Shown: in pieces, positions 63,660 through 64,000 of the stretch
How the letters are laid out: the number at the start of each line of letters is the position of its first letter
Position numbering within the stretch: the stretch's first letter is position 1
Assembly (NCBI GenBank): GCA_014526335.1
Contig: JACTAT010000043.1
Span: 145,168 to 209,167, forward strand
Direction of reading: 5' to 3'
Source of the DNA: Chrysaora quinquecirrha
Taxonomy: Eukaryota; Cnidaria; Scyphozoa; Semaeostomeae; Pelagiidae
DNA length: 64,000 bases
Position numbers and translations under genes: made by a program
Notes under the pieces: generated by a model
What the model saw: only the letters and a program-made list of their open reading frames with translations
Database searches by the model: none
What the model was told of the DNA's origin: nothing

Positions 63660-64000
63660 CCGCCCATTATAGTATATACATAAGTATTTATACGAGGAAT
63701 AACATTCAGTACATCAGCATCTCCTGAAGAGTGATATAACAAGAGTTGTTTGATTTTCTATTTTCTCTCCACTCTCGATTATATATCACGCTCTACGTGT
63801 GCACGTATTGAGCACTGTACAACGGAAAAATCATAATAAATTCTTCCTATATAATATAATATATAGCTATATATATCGAAACACGGTAGAAAACATTAAC
63901 AAAAACAGCTCGTTTATTTTGCGACTAGTTTCGTCTGTTCATGCAGACTCTCCATGCTTAAATCTTTTTAGAACATATATGTATATATATTTTAAAAAAA
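63660..64000 (-). repeat. Upstream terminal region of the Penelope-like element
   Basis: It lies 5' of the RT on the minus strand. It contains CAGACGAAACTAGTCGC-like sequence (minus, about 63921-63937) next to a GTCTG/CAGAC hairpin, words often seen in Penelope-like terminal repeats. AT-rich microsatellite DNA follows at the window edge. Confidence 0.5.

Overview
The window is eukaryotic and consists almost entirely of transposable elements and satellite-like repeats. Evidence for this is spliceosomal introns in one gene, BEL/Pao, DIRS-like, Penelope-like and LINE retroelements, a Maverick/Polinton, hAT and other terminal-inverted-repeat elements, and many minisatellites. The mixture fits an early-branching or marine invertebrate, and a cnidarian such as a coral or anemone is my best guess. 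That taxon is inference. The only piece that looks like host coding DNA is one exon of a YdjC-type carbohydrate deacetylase (57.4-57.7 kb), and it has a palindromic element on each side.

Layout: 1-3.7 kb is a BEL/Pao LTR retrotransposon on the minus strand (RT, protease and gag, then a 487-bp LTR); its only two frame breaks fall in homopolymers. 4.27-7.68 kb is a second, decayed BEL/Pao on the plus strand. 9,016-25,956 is a complete-length Polinton with ~200-bp terminal inverted repeats and a perfect 6-bp TAAATA target duplication. It carries protein-primed DNA polymerase B (minus strand, spliced, broken), a Bcl-2-like protein, packaging ATPase, integrase with chromodomain, penton-like and basic proteins, major capsid protein, adenain-like protease and a small membrane protein. 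A 1,073-bp palindromic TA-flanked element has landed in the last codons of one Polinton gene, and a truncated tRNA-Ile-like sequence lies near the right end.

26-30 kb holds LINE debris, telomere-like repeats, a perfect 55-bp palindrome and two copies of a ~780-bp inverted-repeat element. 30.8-34.1 kb is a DIRS-like tyrosine-recombinase retroelement followed by an 87-bp-arm hairpin. 37.3-44.8 kb appears to be a ~7.5-kb DNA transposon. Its inverted ends are shared with small elements elsewhere in the window, and its single-exon reading frame is decayed. That frame has N-terminal zinc-like modules, a long uncharacterised middle, a FEN1/XPG-like (PIN-like) acidic nuclease pattern and a C-terminal CXC cysteine-rich domain. 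I could not assign it to a named transposon superfamily, so it is the best candidate for something undescribed.

45-56.4 kb is a mosaic satellite cluster: GC-rich hairpins, ~112-bp and ~252-bp repeats, and three ~1.6-kb blocks that each contain a GAT-rich minisatellite and a 73-nt tRNA-like sequence. One block contains a 175-bp hAT-like insertion whose empty site survives in another block. A LINE fragment and a degenerate CCAGTTGC repeat lie inside the cluster. 57.8-58.6 kb is a second palindromic TA-flanked element. 60.6-64 kb is a decayed Penelope-like element (RT plus GIY-YIG) on the minus strand, split by a hAT-like element with a perfect 8-bp target duplication.
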